Shown piece after piece: positions 8,748-16,602 of a stretch of 64,000 bases of DNA. Location of the stretch: the NCBI GenBank assembly GCA_963751425.1, contig CAVVUF010000002.1, forward strand, positions 1,488,001 to 1,552,000. Direction: 5' to 3'. Numbering within the stretch: the first letter of the stretch is position 1; every line of letters begins with the position of its first letter. Source of the stretch: CAVVUF01 sp963751425 (GTDB taxonomy: Bacteria > Chloroflexota > Anaerolineae > Anaerolineales > UBA4823). A program made the position numbers and the translations under genes. Under the pieces are notes generated by a model, which made no database searches, was not told the DNA's origin, and saw only the letters and a program-made list of their open reading frames with translations.

Positions 8748-9260
8748 ATGGAATATTTACAATTGATCGCCAGCCGCTACAGTGTGCGGGCTTACCGCCC
8801 GGATCTTGTTGAAGATGAAAAATTGCTGCAGGTTCTCGAAGCGGCTCGACTGGCGCCGACGGCAGCGAACCGCCAGCCTATCCAGCTGGTGGTAATGCAT
8901 ACCGCCGGGCGCGAGGCTGAGATCGGACGCATTTACCATCGTCCCTGGTTCGTCCAGGCTCCGTTGGTGATTGCGGTTTGCGCGATTTCTGCTCAAGCCT
9001 GGGTGCGCGAAAGTGATCGCTTCAACGCCCGCTTGATCGATGCTGCCATTGTGGCTGACCACCTGATTCTTGCGGCGGCCAACCAGGGCCTGGGCACGTG
9101 TTGGATTGCAGCGTTTGATGTGAAGGCGGCGCGTGAGGTGCTGCAGCTGCCTGCTGAGGCTGAGCCGGTCATCTTCACTCCGCTTGGCTACCCGGCCGAC
9201 CTGCCTGGCTCCAAAATCCGTAAACCGCTGACCGAATTGGTGCGCTACGAACATTGGTGA
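8748..9260 (+). CDS. Nitroreductase family protein
   Basis: 170 residues, the short form of the FMN-dependent nitroreductase fold. The N-terminal SRYSVRAY motif binds FMN phosphate, as does ARLAPTAANRQP. The mid-region AAIVADHLILAAANQGLGTCWI is the family's helix and strand near the flavin, and the C-terminus has LGYPADLPGSKIRKPLTELV. These enzymes act as dimers and reduce nitro compounds, quinones or flavins with NAD(P)H. The SD AGGAGAGG lies 5-6 nt before the ATG. Native substrate unknown. Confidence 0.88.
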   Translation: MEYLQLIASRYSVRAYRPDLVEDEKLLQVLEAARLAPTAANRQPIQLVVMHTAGREAEIGRIYHRPWFVQAPLVIAVCAISAQAWVRESDRFNARLIDAAIVADHLILAAANQGLGTCWIAAFDVKAAREVLQLPAEAEPVIFTPLGYPADLPGSKIRKPLTELVRYEHW

Positions 9261-9285
9261 TATTGTGTTTGCCAATGGCAATATC
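9259..9285. terminator. Possible bidirectional terminator between convergent genes
   Basis: GATATTG pairs with CAATATC, with an alternative inner palindrome TTGCCA-A-TGGCAA. It occupies almost the whole gap between the nitroreductase and the convergent methyltransferase. T tracts are weak. Confidence 0.4.
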
Positions 9286-9295
9286 GTTTCCCAAT

Positions 9296-10111
9296 TTACC
9301 CCGCTATCACCGCTTTCCAGATGGACCGCCGCCAGCGGTTTTCCAACCCCTGCGGTCCGGCGAACTCCTTAAAGATGCGCTCGAACAGCGGCTCAACTTC
9401 CTGGTAGGACGGAACCTCATCCTCCTCAAAAGGCCAGGTTAACCCGATATACAGCTCCCTGGGGTTCGGGATGTAATAGGGTACATCAAAGTCCCACCAG
9501 CTGTGCAGGCACAGCCCCGCTTCGGACAGGTTCTGCTCAATAGATTTGTAGGCCCAGTTCGGGTCGGGCCGGTTCGGATTACCCTGCAATATCTCGGGTA
9601 AAAGCCCATTCCACACAGGCGGTAAGCCACCTGACGGCACGCCGCCTCCCGGCACCAGCATGAGCATCACTGCACCTGGGCGGCACACGCGCGGCGCGTC
9701 CAGGATGGGATGAAAGGGTCCTAAGCTGTTCACCCACAGGTCAACGGAATGGACCTCGGCGGGGATGTGCGGATGACCGCTGTTGAACTGCGCCCGCGAG
9801 TTGTGGACCAGGAATTTGGTGTTGGTAATGCCAAGCTTCTCGGCTGCCTGGCAGGCCAGGTCGATGTAGCCCGGCGTAGCGTCGTAAGCCAGCACAGAGC
9901 GCACGTGCGGGGCGATCGCCAGCGCCAGGTCGCCCTGGGCACAGGCCACCTCCAGCACGTCCATCTCTGGCTTGAGGTGCTCGAACACCAGCGTGCGGAA
10001 ATTGTCATCGCCGTGCCACGGCGAAAGGAGCTTGCACCCCGGATAATAATAGCCTTTCTGCTTTTTGGATAACCAGGCGTACCAATCCTCGGTATGCGGC
10101 GTCAATCTCAT
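9296..10111 (-). CDS. Class I SAM-dependent methyltransferase
   Basis: 271 residues from the ATG at 10111, which has a GGAGG SD 6 nt upstream; an ATG at 10135 lacks one. Motif I is DVLEVACAQGDLALAIAPHV, with a following acidic strand (VLAYDATPGYIDLA) and a later SVDLWVNSLGPFHPILDAPRVCRPGA post-motif region. The loop reads EVACAQGD rather than the more usual ExGxGxG, a mild deviation. The C-terminus is Trp- and Pro-rich, with no matching family known to me. The acceptor is unknown. Confidence 0.7.
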   Translation of the reverse strand: MRLTPHTEDWYAWLSKKQKGYYYPGCKLLSPWHGDDNFRTLVFEHLKPEMDVLEVACAQGDLALAIAPHVRSVLAYDATPGYIDLACQAAEKLGITNTKFLVHNSRAQFNSGHPHIPAEVHSVDLWVNSLGPFHPILDAPRVCRPGAVMLMLVPGGGVPSGGLPPVWNGLLPEILQGNPNRPDPNWAYKSIEQNLSEAGLCLHSWWDFDVPYYIPNPRELYIGLTWPFEEDEVPSYQEVEPLFERIFKEFAGPQGLENRWRRSIWKAVIAG

Positions 10112-10518
10112 AGTGTCCTCCAGAGAGTAGAGCATATGACAGAGTGGGGTCAGGAGGCTGATTTTTCAGCTTTTACCTTTTAATCCTTGTTTTACTCTAT
10201 CACACAAATTGTAGCATCATCGTGAGAAACGATGGCTGGTGCTCAATAATTTGACCAATCCAGCGTTCTATACTATGCTTAAGAAGCGAGTAGTAGAATC
10301 TAAGGCTAGTGAATTTAGGCCCCATGATTCTTGAAGGACTTTTGTGGGCTATGACCGTAGGCCAGAAGAGGCGAAACGTAAAGAGGCGGGTTTATTACTT
10401 GTGCCTTATAGAAGAAAAAATAGTTGTATTGTTGATGAAAAATATTTTGACCAGGAAACCTAAATATGAAAAGCTATTCCATTTGTGTTTCAAAGATATT
10501 TATGCTTTAAAATGGTCT
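10112..10518. other. Gene-poor divergent region with promoter
   Basis: It holds the upstream region of the methyltransferase and a consensus-like promoter for the rightward membrane gene. The frame downstream is open from GTG 10309 (SD AAGG), so a longer N-terminus of up to 70 residues is possible. Its translation looks unlike the paralogue and I do not support it strongly. Base composition turns AT-rich here. Confidence 0.5.
10251..10279 (+). promoter_or_regulatory. Sigma-70-type promoter upstream of the membrane-protein island
   Basis: TTGACC (10251-10256), a 17-bp spacer and TATGCT (10274-10279). It would serve the membrane-protein gene downstream. Confidence 0.55.
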
Positions 10519-11952
10519 ATGGGGCAACAGTATAAAAAAGATGCATTGATCATATTTTGCCTTCTCTCATTTGTATATGGTTATTTTTATCAGGACAGTG
10601 GGTGGAATGGTAATTCTCGGTTCGGCTTGATATTTGCCATTGTTCGTGAAGGCCGCCTGACGATCGATACCTTCCATAATCAAGAGGGTACCGTTACTGG
10701 TGACAAATCTTTTTTCAACGGTCATTATTATTCGGATAAAGTCATTGGTCCAGCCATTGTTGGGGCTGTTTTATACGCACCCTTGTATTGGATTAAGCGA
10801 AATTTCAACCTTATCAGTCAACCTGCTGCAAAAATTATCTTAACCTTCTTGGTTATTGGACTTCCTTCAGCAATTGCCGGGAGCCTCATTTATATTCTGT
10901 GCTTGTATTTATCGAAGAGGCGTTTACACGCTTATGTGATCACACTGGCGATCGCTTTGGGTACACTATTTTTTCCTTACAGTATAATCTTCTTCAGTCA
11001 CCAGTTTTCTTCTTCTTTGCTCTTTATCGCCTTTTGTATGATTTTTTTCCTTAAAGAGAAGCCTGAATTATGGCAAGATTGGTATTTATTCGTCATCGGC
11101 TTACTCACAGGTTGGGCGCTGATCAGCGAGATTCCAACCGCAATCATTATCTTTGCCCTGGCAATCTATTACATTTCCATCGTCTGGAGAAGTCATACCT
11201 ACCCTCGATTTCGTTCTTTCATTTTGCCGATCTTGGGAGGATCTATTCCGGTAGTACTCCAGCTGTTCTATAACAAAGTGTGTTTTGGAAATTTTTTTTC
11301 AACAGGGTATACCTATGTAAACTCACCCATTTTTAACTCAGCAATGAGCCAGGGATTGATGGGTATCCATTGGCCTGATTTGCGGGTGCTCTTCTATATG
11401 ACCCTCCATCCAACTATGGGAATATTCTGGCAGTCGCCCGTTTTACTTTTTTCGATTACCGGAGCGGTTGTCATGTTCATTGAGCATCGCTATAGAAGTG
11501 AAGCAATCTTAGTGGTGTGGATTATTGTTAGCTATCTTGTCATTATGTCCGGTTATTATATGTGGTGGGGAGGTCGGGCTTTAGGTCCGCGCCACATCAT
11601 TCCAATACTGCCGTATTTCTGTGTTTTATTCGCTTTTGTTCCCAAGCGACTCACCTGGCCTCTGGTAATTTTTTGCCTGATCTCGATCGGGCAGATGTTT
11701 ATCGGCGCAGCAAATACCGTTTTAGTACCTGAAAAGATGATAGAGAAAATAAATACTTTAGGTTTTTTCGAGTATTCAAATCTATACAGCTATGGTTTAA
11801 AGGAGCTCATTGCAGGTCATTTCACCCAAAATCTCGGTCAACGAATTTTCGGCTTGAAAAACTGGAACAGTCTCATTCCAGTTTTGGGTGTAGTCGTGTG
11901 GGTAACTATTTATTTTGTAAAGGAACAAAACAGAGATATCCCTTCAATGTAA
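10519..11952 (+). CDS. Polytopic membrane protein, GT-C-like (paralogue of the 23.6-25.1 kb gene)
   Basis: About 477 residues with roughly 11-12 hydrophobic segments. It shares long identical stretches with the minus-strand gene at 23630-25075: GWNGNSR, GLIFAIVREGRL, FNGHYYSDK, MGIHWP-LRVLFYMT-HPTMG, YYMWWGG, LGPRHIIP. The start at 10519 is chosen because the paralogue begins at the matching point. Layout resembles GT-C glycosyltransferases that use polyprenyl-phosphate sugars: a first extracytoplasmic loop with conserved charged residues, then alternating membrane helices. No catalytic residue is proven. AT-rich codon use differs from flanking genes, suggesting transfer. Its stop overlaps the next ATG (TAATG). 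Confidence 0.68.
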   Translation: MGQQYKKDALIIFCLLSFVYGYFYQDSGWNGNSRFGLIFAIVREGRLTIDTFHNQEGTVTGDKSFFNGHYYSDKVIGPAIVGAVLYAPLYWIKRNFNLISQPAAKIILTFLVIGLPSAIAGSLIYILCLYLSKRRLHAYVITLAIALGTLFFPYSIIFFSHQFSSSLLFIAFCMIFFLKEKPELWQDWYLFVIGLLTGWALISEIPTAIIIFALAIYYISIVWRSHTYPRFRSFILPILGGSIPVVLQLFYNKVCFGNFFSTGYTYVNSPIFNSAMSQGLMGIHWPDLRVLFYMTLHPTMGIFWQSPVLLFSITGAVVMFIEHRYRSEAILVVWIIVSYLVIMSGYYMWWGGRALGPRHIIPILPYFCVLFAFVPKRLTWPLVIFCLISIGQMFIGAANTVLVPEKMIEKINTLGFFEYSNLYSYGLKELIAGHFTQNLGQRIFGLKNWNSLIPVLGVVVWVTIYFVKEQNRDIPSM

Positions 11953-12070
11953 TGAGGCGAAGAAGCTGGCGTAAGTATTTTTTGCCCATATGATTTCCGC
12001 GGTACTTTTATTAGTAATTTACTTGACTCTGAAGAAGTGGCCGCATCATCTCGATATTGATGTCAGCTAA
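11952..12070 (+). pseudogene. Small membrane-peptide reading frame broken at a poly-T run
   Basis: An ATG overlapping the upstream stop opens MRRRSWRKYF, then hits a stop at 11991. One extra T in the T6 run (about 11977-11982) would continue it as FFAHMISAVLLLVIYLTLKK to a stop at 12068-12070, giving a basic N-terminus followed by one membrane helix (about 39 residues). It may be a real small protein with a sequence error, or a remnant of a larger membrane protein. It fills the gap between two membrane genes. Confidence 0.3.
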
Positions 12071-13477
12071 ATGGATGTAAACAACATGGATAATCAATCA
12101 TCTTTAGAACGTTTACCTAAATCTCATGCGGTTTCTTTAATCCTGACTTTTTGTTCGATCAGTGCTTTGTTTATCTTTCTGGTTTTATCACGAAATTTTA
12201 TTTTTGGCTCAATAAAAGGTAATTGGGTTTATCAATATTTCGGGACCACAAATCGTATTCCATTTTGGATCCCAATAATTTCCATACTTCTGCTGGGAGT
12301 GTTTATTTTTATCGGCACTAACCTGATCCGAACTCACGAAAAATTGACTTTACTAGGATGCTTATTGGTTGCCATTACCCTACAAGTGCTCATTCATAGA
12401 GCATACCCTACCCCCTTGAGTAAAATCGTTATAAGTGATGGGGCTAATTCTTTTTATACTCCTGCCTTACAATACTCACCAATCGAGATAATATCTCAAT
12501 ACTTAGATTTGGCTCCATCATTCCCGAAACATGCAAGAACAAACATGCCAGGGAAAATATTGTTTTATCAATTGTTAAATATATTTACAGAATCCCCCCA
12601 AATAATGGGATACATGATTATTTCAATTTCCACATTAGGAGGGTTATTTCTCTATGGAATATGTAAAAGGTTGTTTCGGGACAAGACATTAGCCCTCTAT
12701 TCATTTGTGTTATATGCCCTTATCCCTTGTAAACTTTTCTTTTTCCCAACCCTTAATACAGTCACCCCGGTATTTATCTTGAGTTGTATGTATCTTTTCT
12801 TAGTCTACCTAGATTCAAAAAACAACTGGTTACTAATACTTTTAGGGATTGCTTTATATATCCTATTTCTTTTCGAACCTTCCCCATTTGTAACTGGAAT
12901 TCTATTTATTGGCATCTTATTGAACGCGATTGGTGAAAAGAGAATATCGATGAAGCAGACCTTAAACGTGGTGCTTATTCTCATAATTTCATTTGTCGCG
13001 ATCTATTTATTGTTTTTAATCGTTTTTTCTTTTGATCTAAAACAAGCATTCCAGTATATCTTTCAGGATGCAGTGGAATTTAATATAAGGCGTGAGCGTA
13101 ATTATCTGATTTGGATCGGAGAAAACTTAAAAGAATTTTTTTATGTGGCTGGCTTACCCGTCATGATGATATTCATATACTTTGCCTTCAGTATTCTTAG
13201 CCAGGGGAGGGCAATGAAAAAGAATCTTCTCTATTGGTCAGCCATTGACTTGTTCGTTTTGAGCCTTTTATTAACCTTTATCATCATCTTGTTACTCGGC
13301 ATCAATAGAGGTGAAGTTACACGTTTATGGATTTACCTGGCAGTTTTCTTTCAAATTCCAGCCTCGTTTTTCATGGCAAAAATAATCAAAAGTAATGTAT
13401 TGTTTTATGTGCTTGCAGTAACGCTTATGGCACAGTCCTTTATCACGCTAGCGAAAATTAACTTTTTACCTATCTGA
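12071..13477 (+). CDS. Polytopic membrane protein, GT-C/PMT-like
   Basis: 468 residues, about 12 membrane segments, very AT-rich. The first long loop contains ISDGANSFYTPALQYSPIE and HARTNMPGKILFYQLLN, resembling the loop of dolichyl-phosphate-mannose-type and ArnT-like transferases, where an invariant Asp follows the first helix. A central repeat of Phe/Leu-rich helices and an NRGEVTRLWIYL segment near the C-terminus also resemble that group. An alternative ATG lies 5 codons in (12086). It sits in the same AT-rich island as the preceding paralogue, so the two may act on the same surface glycan (inference). Confidence 0.6.
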   Translation: MDVNNMDNQSSLERLPKSHAVSLILTFCSISALFIFLVLSRNFIFGSIKGNWVYQYFGTTNRIPFWIPIISILLLGVFIFIGTNLIRTHEKLTLLGCLLVAITLQVLIHRAYPTPLSKIVISDGANSFYTPALQYSPIEIISQYLDLAPSFPKHARTNMPGKILFYQLLNIFTESPQIMGYMIISISTLGGLFLYGICKRLFRDKTLALYSFVLYALIPCKLFFFPTLNTVTPVFILSCMYLFLVYLDSKNNWLLILLGIALYILFLFEPSPFVTGILFIGILLNAIGEKRISMKQTLNVVLILIISFVAIYLLFLIVFSFDLKQAFQYIFQDAVEFNIRRERNYLIWIGENLKEFFYVAGLPVMMIFIYFAFSILSQGRAMKKNLLYWSAIDLFVLSLLLTFIIILLLGINRGEVTRLWIYLAVFFQIPASFFMAKIIKSNVLFYVLAVTLMAQSFITLAKINFLPI

Positions 13478-13530
13478 AATTATTTACCTGCCCAAAGAAG
13501 CCGTCTTCCGTAACGAAAATAGTTGATGAT

Positions 13531-13644
13531 ATGCCAGGTGGTGTTGATGAACCTGAGGGAAGCTGGGAATGCCCAAAGTGCAATCATCACAACTCCAATC
13601 TAACGTTTTCTTGCCAAAATTGCGGCTATAATCTTCTTGAGTAA
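13531..13644 (+). CDS. Small zinc-ribbon protein (37 aa) or remnant of a larger one
   Basis: The frame encodes CPKC at residues 14-17 and CQNC at 28-31, spaced as in a RanBP2/zinc-ribbon finger with a preceding SWE. It ends GYNLLE. The same layout (HCPKCKSENPPTALRCQNCDANLL) occurs in the 17.7 kb membrane protein. The frame stays open upstream into the previous gene and contains another Cys-Pro-Lys, so this may be the tail of a longer, decayed gene. No clear SD. It runs to 23 nt before deoB and might be co-transcribed with it. Confidence 0.5.
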   Translation: MPGGVDEPEGSWECPKCNHHNSNLTFSCQNCGYNLLE

Positions 13645-13666
13645 ATCAAAGATTCTTGGAGGTCCA

Positions 13667-14848
13667 ATGGATATCAAACGCGTGATCGTGATTGTCCTCG
13701 ACGGCGTCGGAGCCGGAGAAGCCCCCGATGCGGCGGATTATGGCGACGTGGGGAGTAACTCTTTAGCCAACACGGCCAGGGCGGTGGGCGGTCTGCACCT
13801 CCCGCACATGGGGGCGCTGGGGGTCGGGCATATCACCGAGATCCAAGGCGTGCCTCCGGAGGAGCTTCCCAAGGGCTGCTACGGGAAGATGCAGCCCAAG
13901 TCGGCGGGAAAGGATACGATCTCGGGGCACTGGGAGCTAATGGGGATCTATCTACCGACTGCACTCCCGACCTACCCGCACGGCTTCCCGGAAGAGGTGC
14001 TGGCGGAGTTTAAGCGCCTGACGGGGAAAGATGTGCTGGGGAACAAACCGGCTTCAGGCACCGAGATCCTGCGCGAGCTGGGTATGAAGCACATGCAGAC
14101 GGGGAAGCCCATCGTGTATACTTCGGCGGACAGCGTCTTTCAAGTCGCTGCGCATGAGGCAATCATTCCAATTCCTGAGCTTTACCACCTGTGCGAGACG
14201 GCTCGAGCGATGCTCACAGGCGAGCACGCTGTGGGAAGGGTGATTGCGCGCCCGTTCGTGGGAGATGCCCCGGAGAATTTCAAACGGACCGAGCGCAGGA
14301 GAGATTATCCCTTGCTGCCAGAGGGAGATACGACGCTTGACCTGCTGGAAAAGGCGGGTAAGACAGTTTATTCGATCGGCAAGATTGACGATATCTTCGG
14401 GCACCGGGGAATTACGAAGGGAAAGCATACCGTATCCAACCAGGACAGCTCGCTGGCTTTAGTGGATGCGCTGGAGGAGGACTTTGAGGGGCTGCTGTTT
14501 GCCAACCTGATCGAGTTCGATATGATTTACGGGCACCGCAACGATGCCCGCGGGTATGCGAACGCCCTGGAGGATTTTGACCGGCATGTGCCAGAGATCC
14601 AAAGGCGGATGAGAGCCACCGATCTGGCGATGATTGTGGCAGACCACGGTGTCGACCCGACCACGCCGAGCACAGACCATTCGCGCGAGTATATCCCATT
14701 GCTGGTTTTTGGTCCGCAGGTGACGGCAAATGCGAGCCTGGGGGTTCGCAAAACCTTCAGCGACGTGGCGGCTACCCTGGCGGAGCTGTTCGCGCTGGTG
14801 CCGCCGGAATACGGGACGAGCTTCGTCCGCAAGCTGACTGGGAAATGA
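13667..14848 (+). CDS. deoB: Phosphopentomutase
   Basis: 393 residues; the start at 13667 has GGAGG 5-6 nt upstream. It interconverts (deoxy)ribose 1-phosphate and 5-phosphate through a phospho-enzyme and two Mn2+ ions. Alkaline-phosphatase-superfamily motifs are present: VIVLDGVGAGEAPDA (metal Asp), the phosphorylated Thr in SAGKDTISGHWE, and DDIFGHRGIT. GHRNDARGY and VADHGVDPTTPSTDHSRE carry the remaining metal His/Asp residues. Length and order match DeoB. It is functionally related to the pseudouridine genes at 1.3-3.3 kb, which yield ribose 5-phosphate, but is not adjacent to them. Confidence 0.97.
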   Translation: MDIKRVIVIVLDGVGAGEAPDAADYGDVGSNSLANTARAVGGLHLPHMGALGVGHITEIQGVPPEELPKGCYGKMQPKSAGKDTISGHWELMGIYLPTALPTYPHGFPEEVLAEFKRLTGKDVLGNKPASGTEILRELGMKHMQTGKPIVYTSADSVFQVAAHEAIIPIPELYHLCETARAMLTGEHAVGRVIARPFVGDAPENFKRTERRRDYPLLPEGDTTLDLLEKAGKTVYSIGKIDDIFGHRGITKGKHTVSNQDSSLALVDALEEDFEGLLFANLIEFDMIYGHRNDARGYANALEDFDRHVPEIQRRMRATDLAMIVADHGVDPTTPSTDHSREYIPLLVFGPQVTANASLGVRKTFSDVAATLAELFALVPPEYGTSFVRKLTGK

Positions 14849-14905
14849 GTAAAAAGAAAGAGTACACGGGAAGATCTGAAAGAGGCAAAAAGCGGATTAA
14901 TAATT

Positions 14906-15001
14906 GAGCTCAAGGATGCTTACGATGAGTACATCTGTTGTCGGATTCCAAGGATTTTACAAGGCGGACATGGAAAAGGCTGAAAATCGGAAAAGGCGGA
15001 T
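14906..15001 (+). repeat. AGTA-hairpin repeat element, copy 1
   Basis: Matches copy 2 (16364-16510) over both its head (GGATGCTTACGATGAGTACATC) and a 60-nt tail (14941-15001) with about one mismatch and one indel. It carries one hairpin GATG-AGTA-CATC (14924-14935). Just upstream, 14877-14905 looks like a degenerate tail of another copy (GGCAAAAAGCGGATTAATAA against GGAAAAGGCGGATAATAATA). Nothing in 14849-15441 is convincingly coding. Confidence 0.75.
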
Positions 15002-15053
15002 TTTTATATAAAGCTGCCGGATTGCCCGGAATAAATTGAGGGTTCACATCGAG

Positions 15054-15110
15054 AAAAGATTCACTTGAAAGACCTTTATAGTTTTTCGAGTGGATCTTTT
15101 ATATTTTTTT
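15054..15110 (+). terminator. Strong hairpin terminator downstream of deoB and repeat copy 1
   Basis: Arms 15054-15070 and 15084-15100 can pair over 17 positions (two G-T), beginning AAAAGATTCAC, with a 13-nt loop. T7 follows at 15104-15110. An A-rich 5' flank makes it potentially bidirectional. Confidence 0.75.
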
Positions 15111-15132
15111 CTCCCACTAACAATTCAAGGAT

Positions 15133-15149
15133 TTGTCATTGAATTGTCA
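15133..15149. promoter_or_regulatory. TTGTCA direct repeat, 11-bp period (PhoB-box-like)
   Basis: TTGTCATTGAATTGTCA: two TTGTCA half-sites one helical turn apart. An almost identical 17-mer stands at 35281-35297 upstream of the CHAT gene. The 11-bp direct-repeat layout resembles sites of OmpR/PhoB-type response regulators. Confidence 0.4.
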
Positions 15150-15240
15150 ATCTTAAGGGAGCATTATATGCTATGTTAATAGTAAGAAGCTGTTCGCACA
15201 AGAGCAGGCCACATAAATGGATGATGATTGCGGTGATGGC

Positions 15241-15254
15241 AGTTGAGTACAACT
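15241..15254. repeat. AGTA-loop hairpin with a different stem
   Basis: AGTTG-AGTA-CAACT is a perfect 5-bp stem with the same AGTA loop as the 14.9 and 16.4 kb repeats. A second half-match, TGAGTACATCG, follows at once. A further stem GACCCTG/CAGGGTC lies at 15269-15291. Confidence 0.5.
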
Positions 15255-15441
15255 GAGTACATCGCTTCGACCCTGAAAAAAGTGCAGGGTCTTGCAACAA
15301 CTCGATCAAATCAGGAGGTGATACTCAGCCAACATACCCTAAAATTTAACATAACAACAGGTAGAAGGAACTCGATTGAGCGGCTGATCATGAGGGCTCA
15401 ATACTTTACCTGAGAAATTTATAGAAAGAAAGGAAAATCGA

Positions 15442-16123
15442 ATGAAGAGCAAAACTTTAAACCTTGGGACTGGTCCTTTGCCTAATCATAGGGTCTTTGT
15501 TGGCCACTTTCCCGGTGCGTGCACAAGCTACACTATGGCCTCCAACCGACTTTTGGAATTATCCCTATGATCCTACAGTCTACGATAAGCTCTCGTTTGG
15601 ACTGTACGACTACCCGCCTCCCGAGTGGAAATGCACCTGGGATTTTGGGGATGGGACTACCTACAGCCTGTGTTGGGTCGACCAGGCAAAGCAGTACAGC
15701 GCAGATGGCGATTACACGGTCAGCGTGCAGGTGACTAATGAATTCGGAGAAGTGGTCACTGCCAGCCGGATTGTCTCCATCCGCACACACGATGTGGCAA
15801 TCACTAAATTTATCACCCCGGTGAGTGCCAAAGCAGGCCAAACCCGGCAAATTGCCGTGAACCTGCGCAACAGCCGGTATCCGGAACGGGTTCAAGTTGA
15901 CCTGTATAAAAATGGAGACGTCTTGGTTGGCTCGTTTATCCAGGAAGTGCCTGTCCGTCCAGCGAACCGGACCACCACCTTCAACTTCAGCTACACATTC
16001 ACCCCAGAAGATGCTCGCAATGGAAAGGTGACTTTCAGGGCGGTGGTCATCCCCCTGGATGTGCGCGAAGCATGGTGGGCAGATAACGAGGCGATTGCCT
16101 CACCAACCCGCGTCTCTCGATAA
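15442..16123 (+). CDS. Secreted PKD-domain protein (frame break in signal peptide)
   Basis: The ATG at 15442 follows AAGGAAAA and starts a basic n-region (MKSKTLN). A one-base break near 15458-15464 then shifts into LGLVLCLIIGSLLATFPVRAQA, a clear signal peptide ending in an AxA-type cleavage site. The mature part has a PKD domain with the diagnostic WDFGDG and a later SVQVTNEFGEVVTASRIVSI strand. A roughly 100-residue beta-rich domain resembling CARDB modules (DVAITKFITPVSAKAGQT) comes next. It likely acts as an extracellular binding or spacer protein. Without the repair, a TTG at 15464 could serve as the start. It lies between two copies of the AGTA-hairpin repeat. Confidence 0.68.
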
Positions 16124-16157
16124 GCGGATTCGAGGGTGTGTTAGCAGGCAAAAAAAG

Positions 16158-16208
16158 CAGGCTTCTGGAATTATGAGAGGGACCAAACTCTCAGAAACCA
16201 GGAGCCTG
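16158..16208. terminator. Nested inverted repeat after the PKD gene
   Basis: Outer arms CAGGCTTCTGG (16158-16168) and CCAGGAGCCTG (16198-16208) pair over 11 bp (one G-T). Inner arms TGAGAG (16174-16179) and CTCTCA (16188-16193) pair over 6 bp. It can form a two-step hairpin or cruciform. Only a weak T run follows, so termination is plausible but not certain. Confidence 0.5.
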
Positions 16209-16363
16209 TTCACGCGAAATCGTTTTATCAGCTTATCTGTTTTTTAAATTGTTGATTTTTTCTTTTACATTGCCGCCGGACTGCCAGGTTGGGACGAATT
16301 TCTGTTCCTGCCTGCTTGACTCTCAGATGGGTGCATGCAATAATACGATGAGCCGGTTAAAAC

Positions 16364-16510
16364 AAGCTCACGGATACTTACGATGAGTACATCGTTGACG
16401 ATGAGTACATCGTTGACGATGAGTACATCGTTGACGATGAGTACATCGTTTCGGATTCCATGGATTTACAAGGCGGACATGGAAAAGGCTGAAAATCGGA
16501 AAAGGCGGAT
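16364..16510 (+). repeat. AGTA-hairpin repeat element, copy 2, with four-unit palindromic tandem array
   Basis: The head and the 60-nt tail (16451-16510) match copy 1. Between them the hairpin unit is amplified: GATGAGTACATC occurs at 16382, 16400, 16418 and 16436, an exact 18-bp period (unit GATGAGTACATCGTTGAC). Each unit contains the palindrome ACGATG-AGTA-CATCGT. Read in one frame the array encodes (DEYIVD)n and ends LQGGHGKG before a stop, but there is no start codon, so a coding role is not supported. Confidence 0.8.
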
Positions 16511-16602
16511 AATAATAAGATAAAGTAAGGTTCACGTTCATTAGCAAAGCACACCAGGAACATAATAAGTAAAATTTTACGGCCTTATAAATAAGGATGA
16601 AT

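Noticed and set aside
11070..11273. Extra frame of 67 residues inside the 10.5 kb membrane gene
   Set aside because: It is in another frame of a strongly supported gene and has no independent signal.
15301..15441. Cyclic di-GMP or other known riboswitch in the PKD-gene leader
   Set aside because: I could not match the conserved cores of GEMM, cobalamin or SAM riboswitches to the sequence.
16380..16451. CRISPR-like array
   Set aside because: Units are 18 bp with no spacers (direct tandem), and no cas gene is present.
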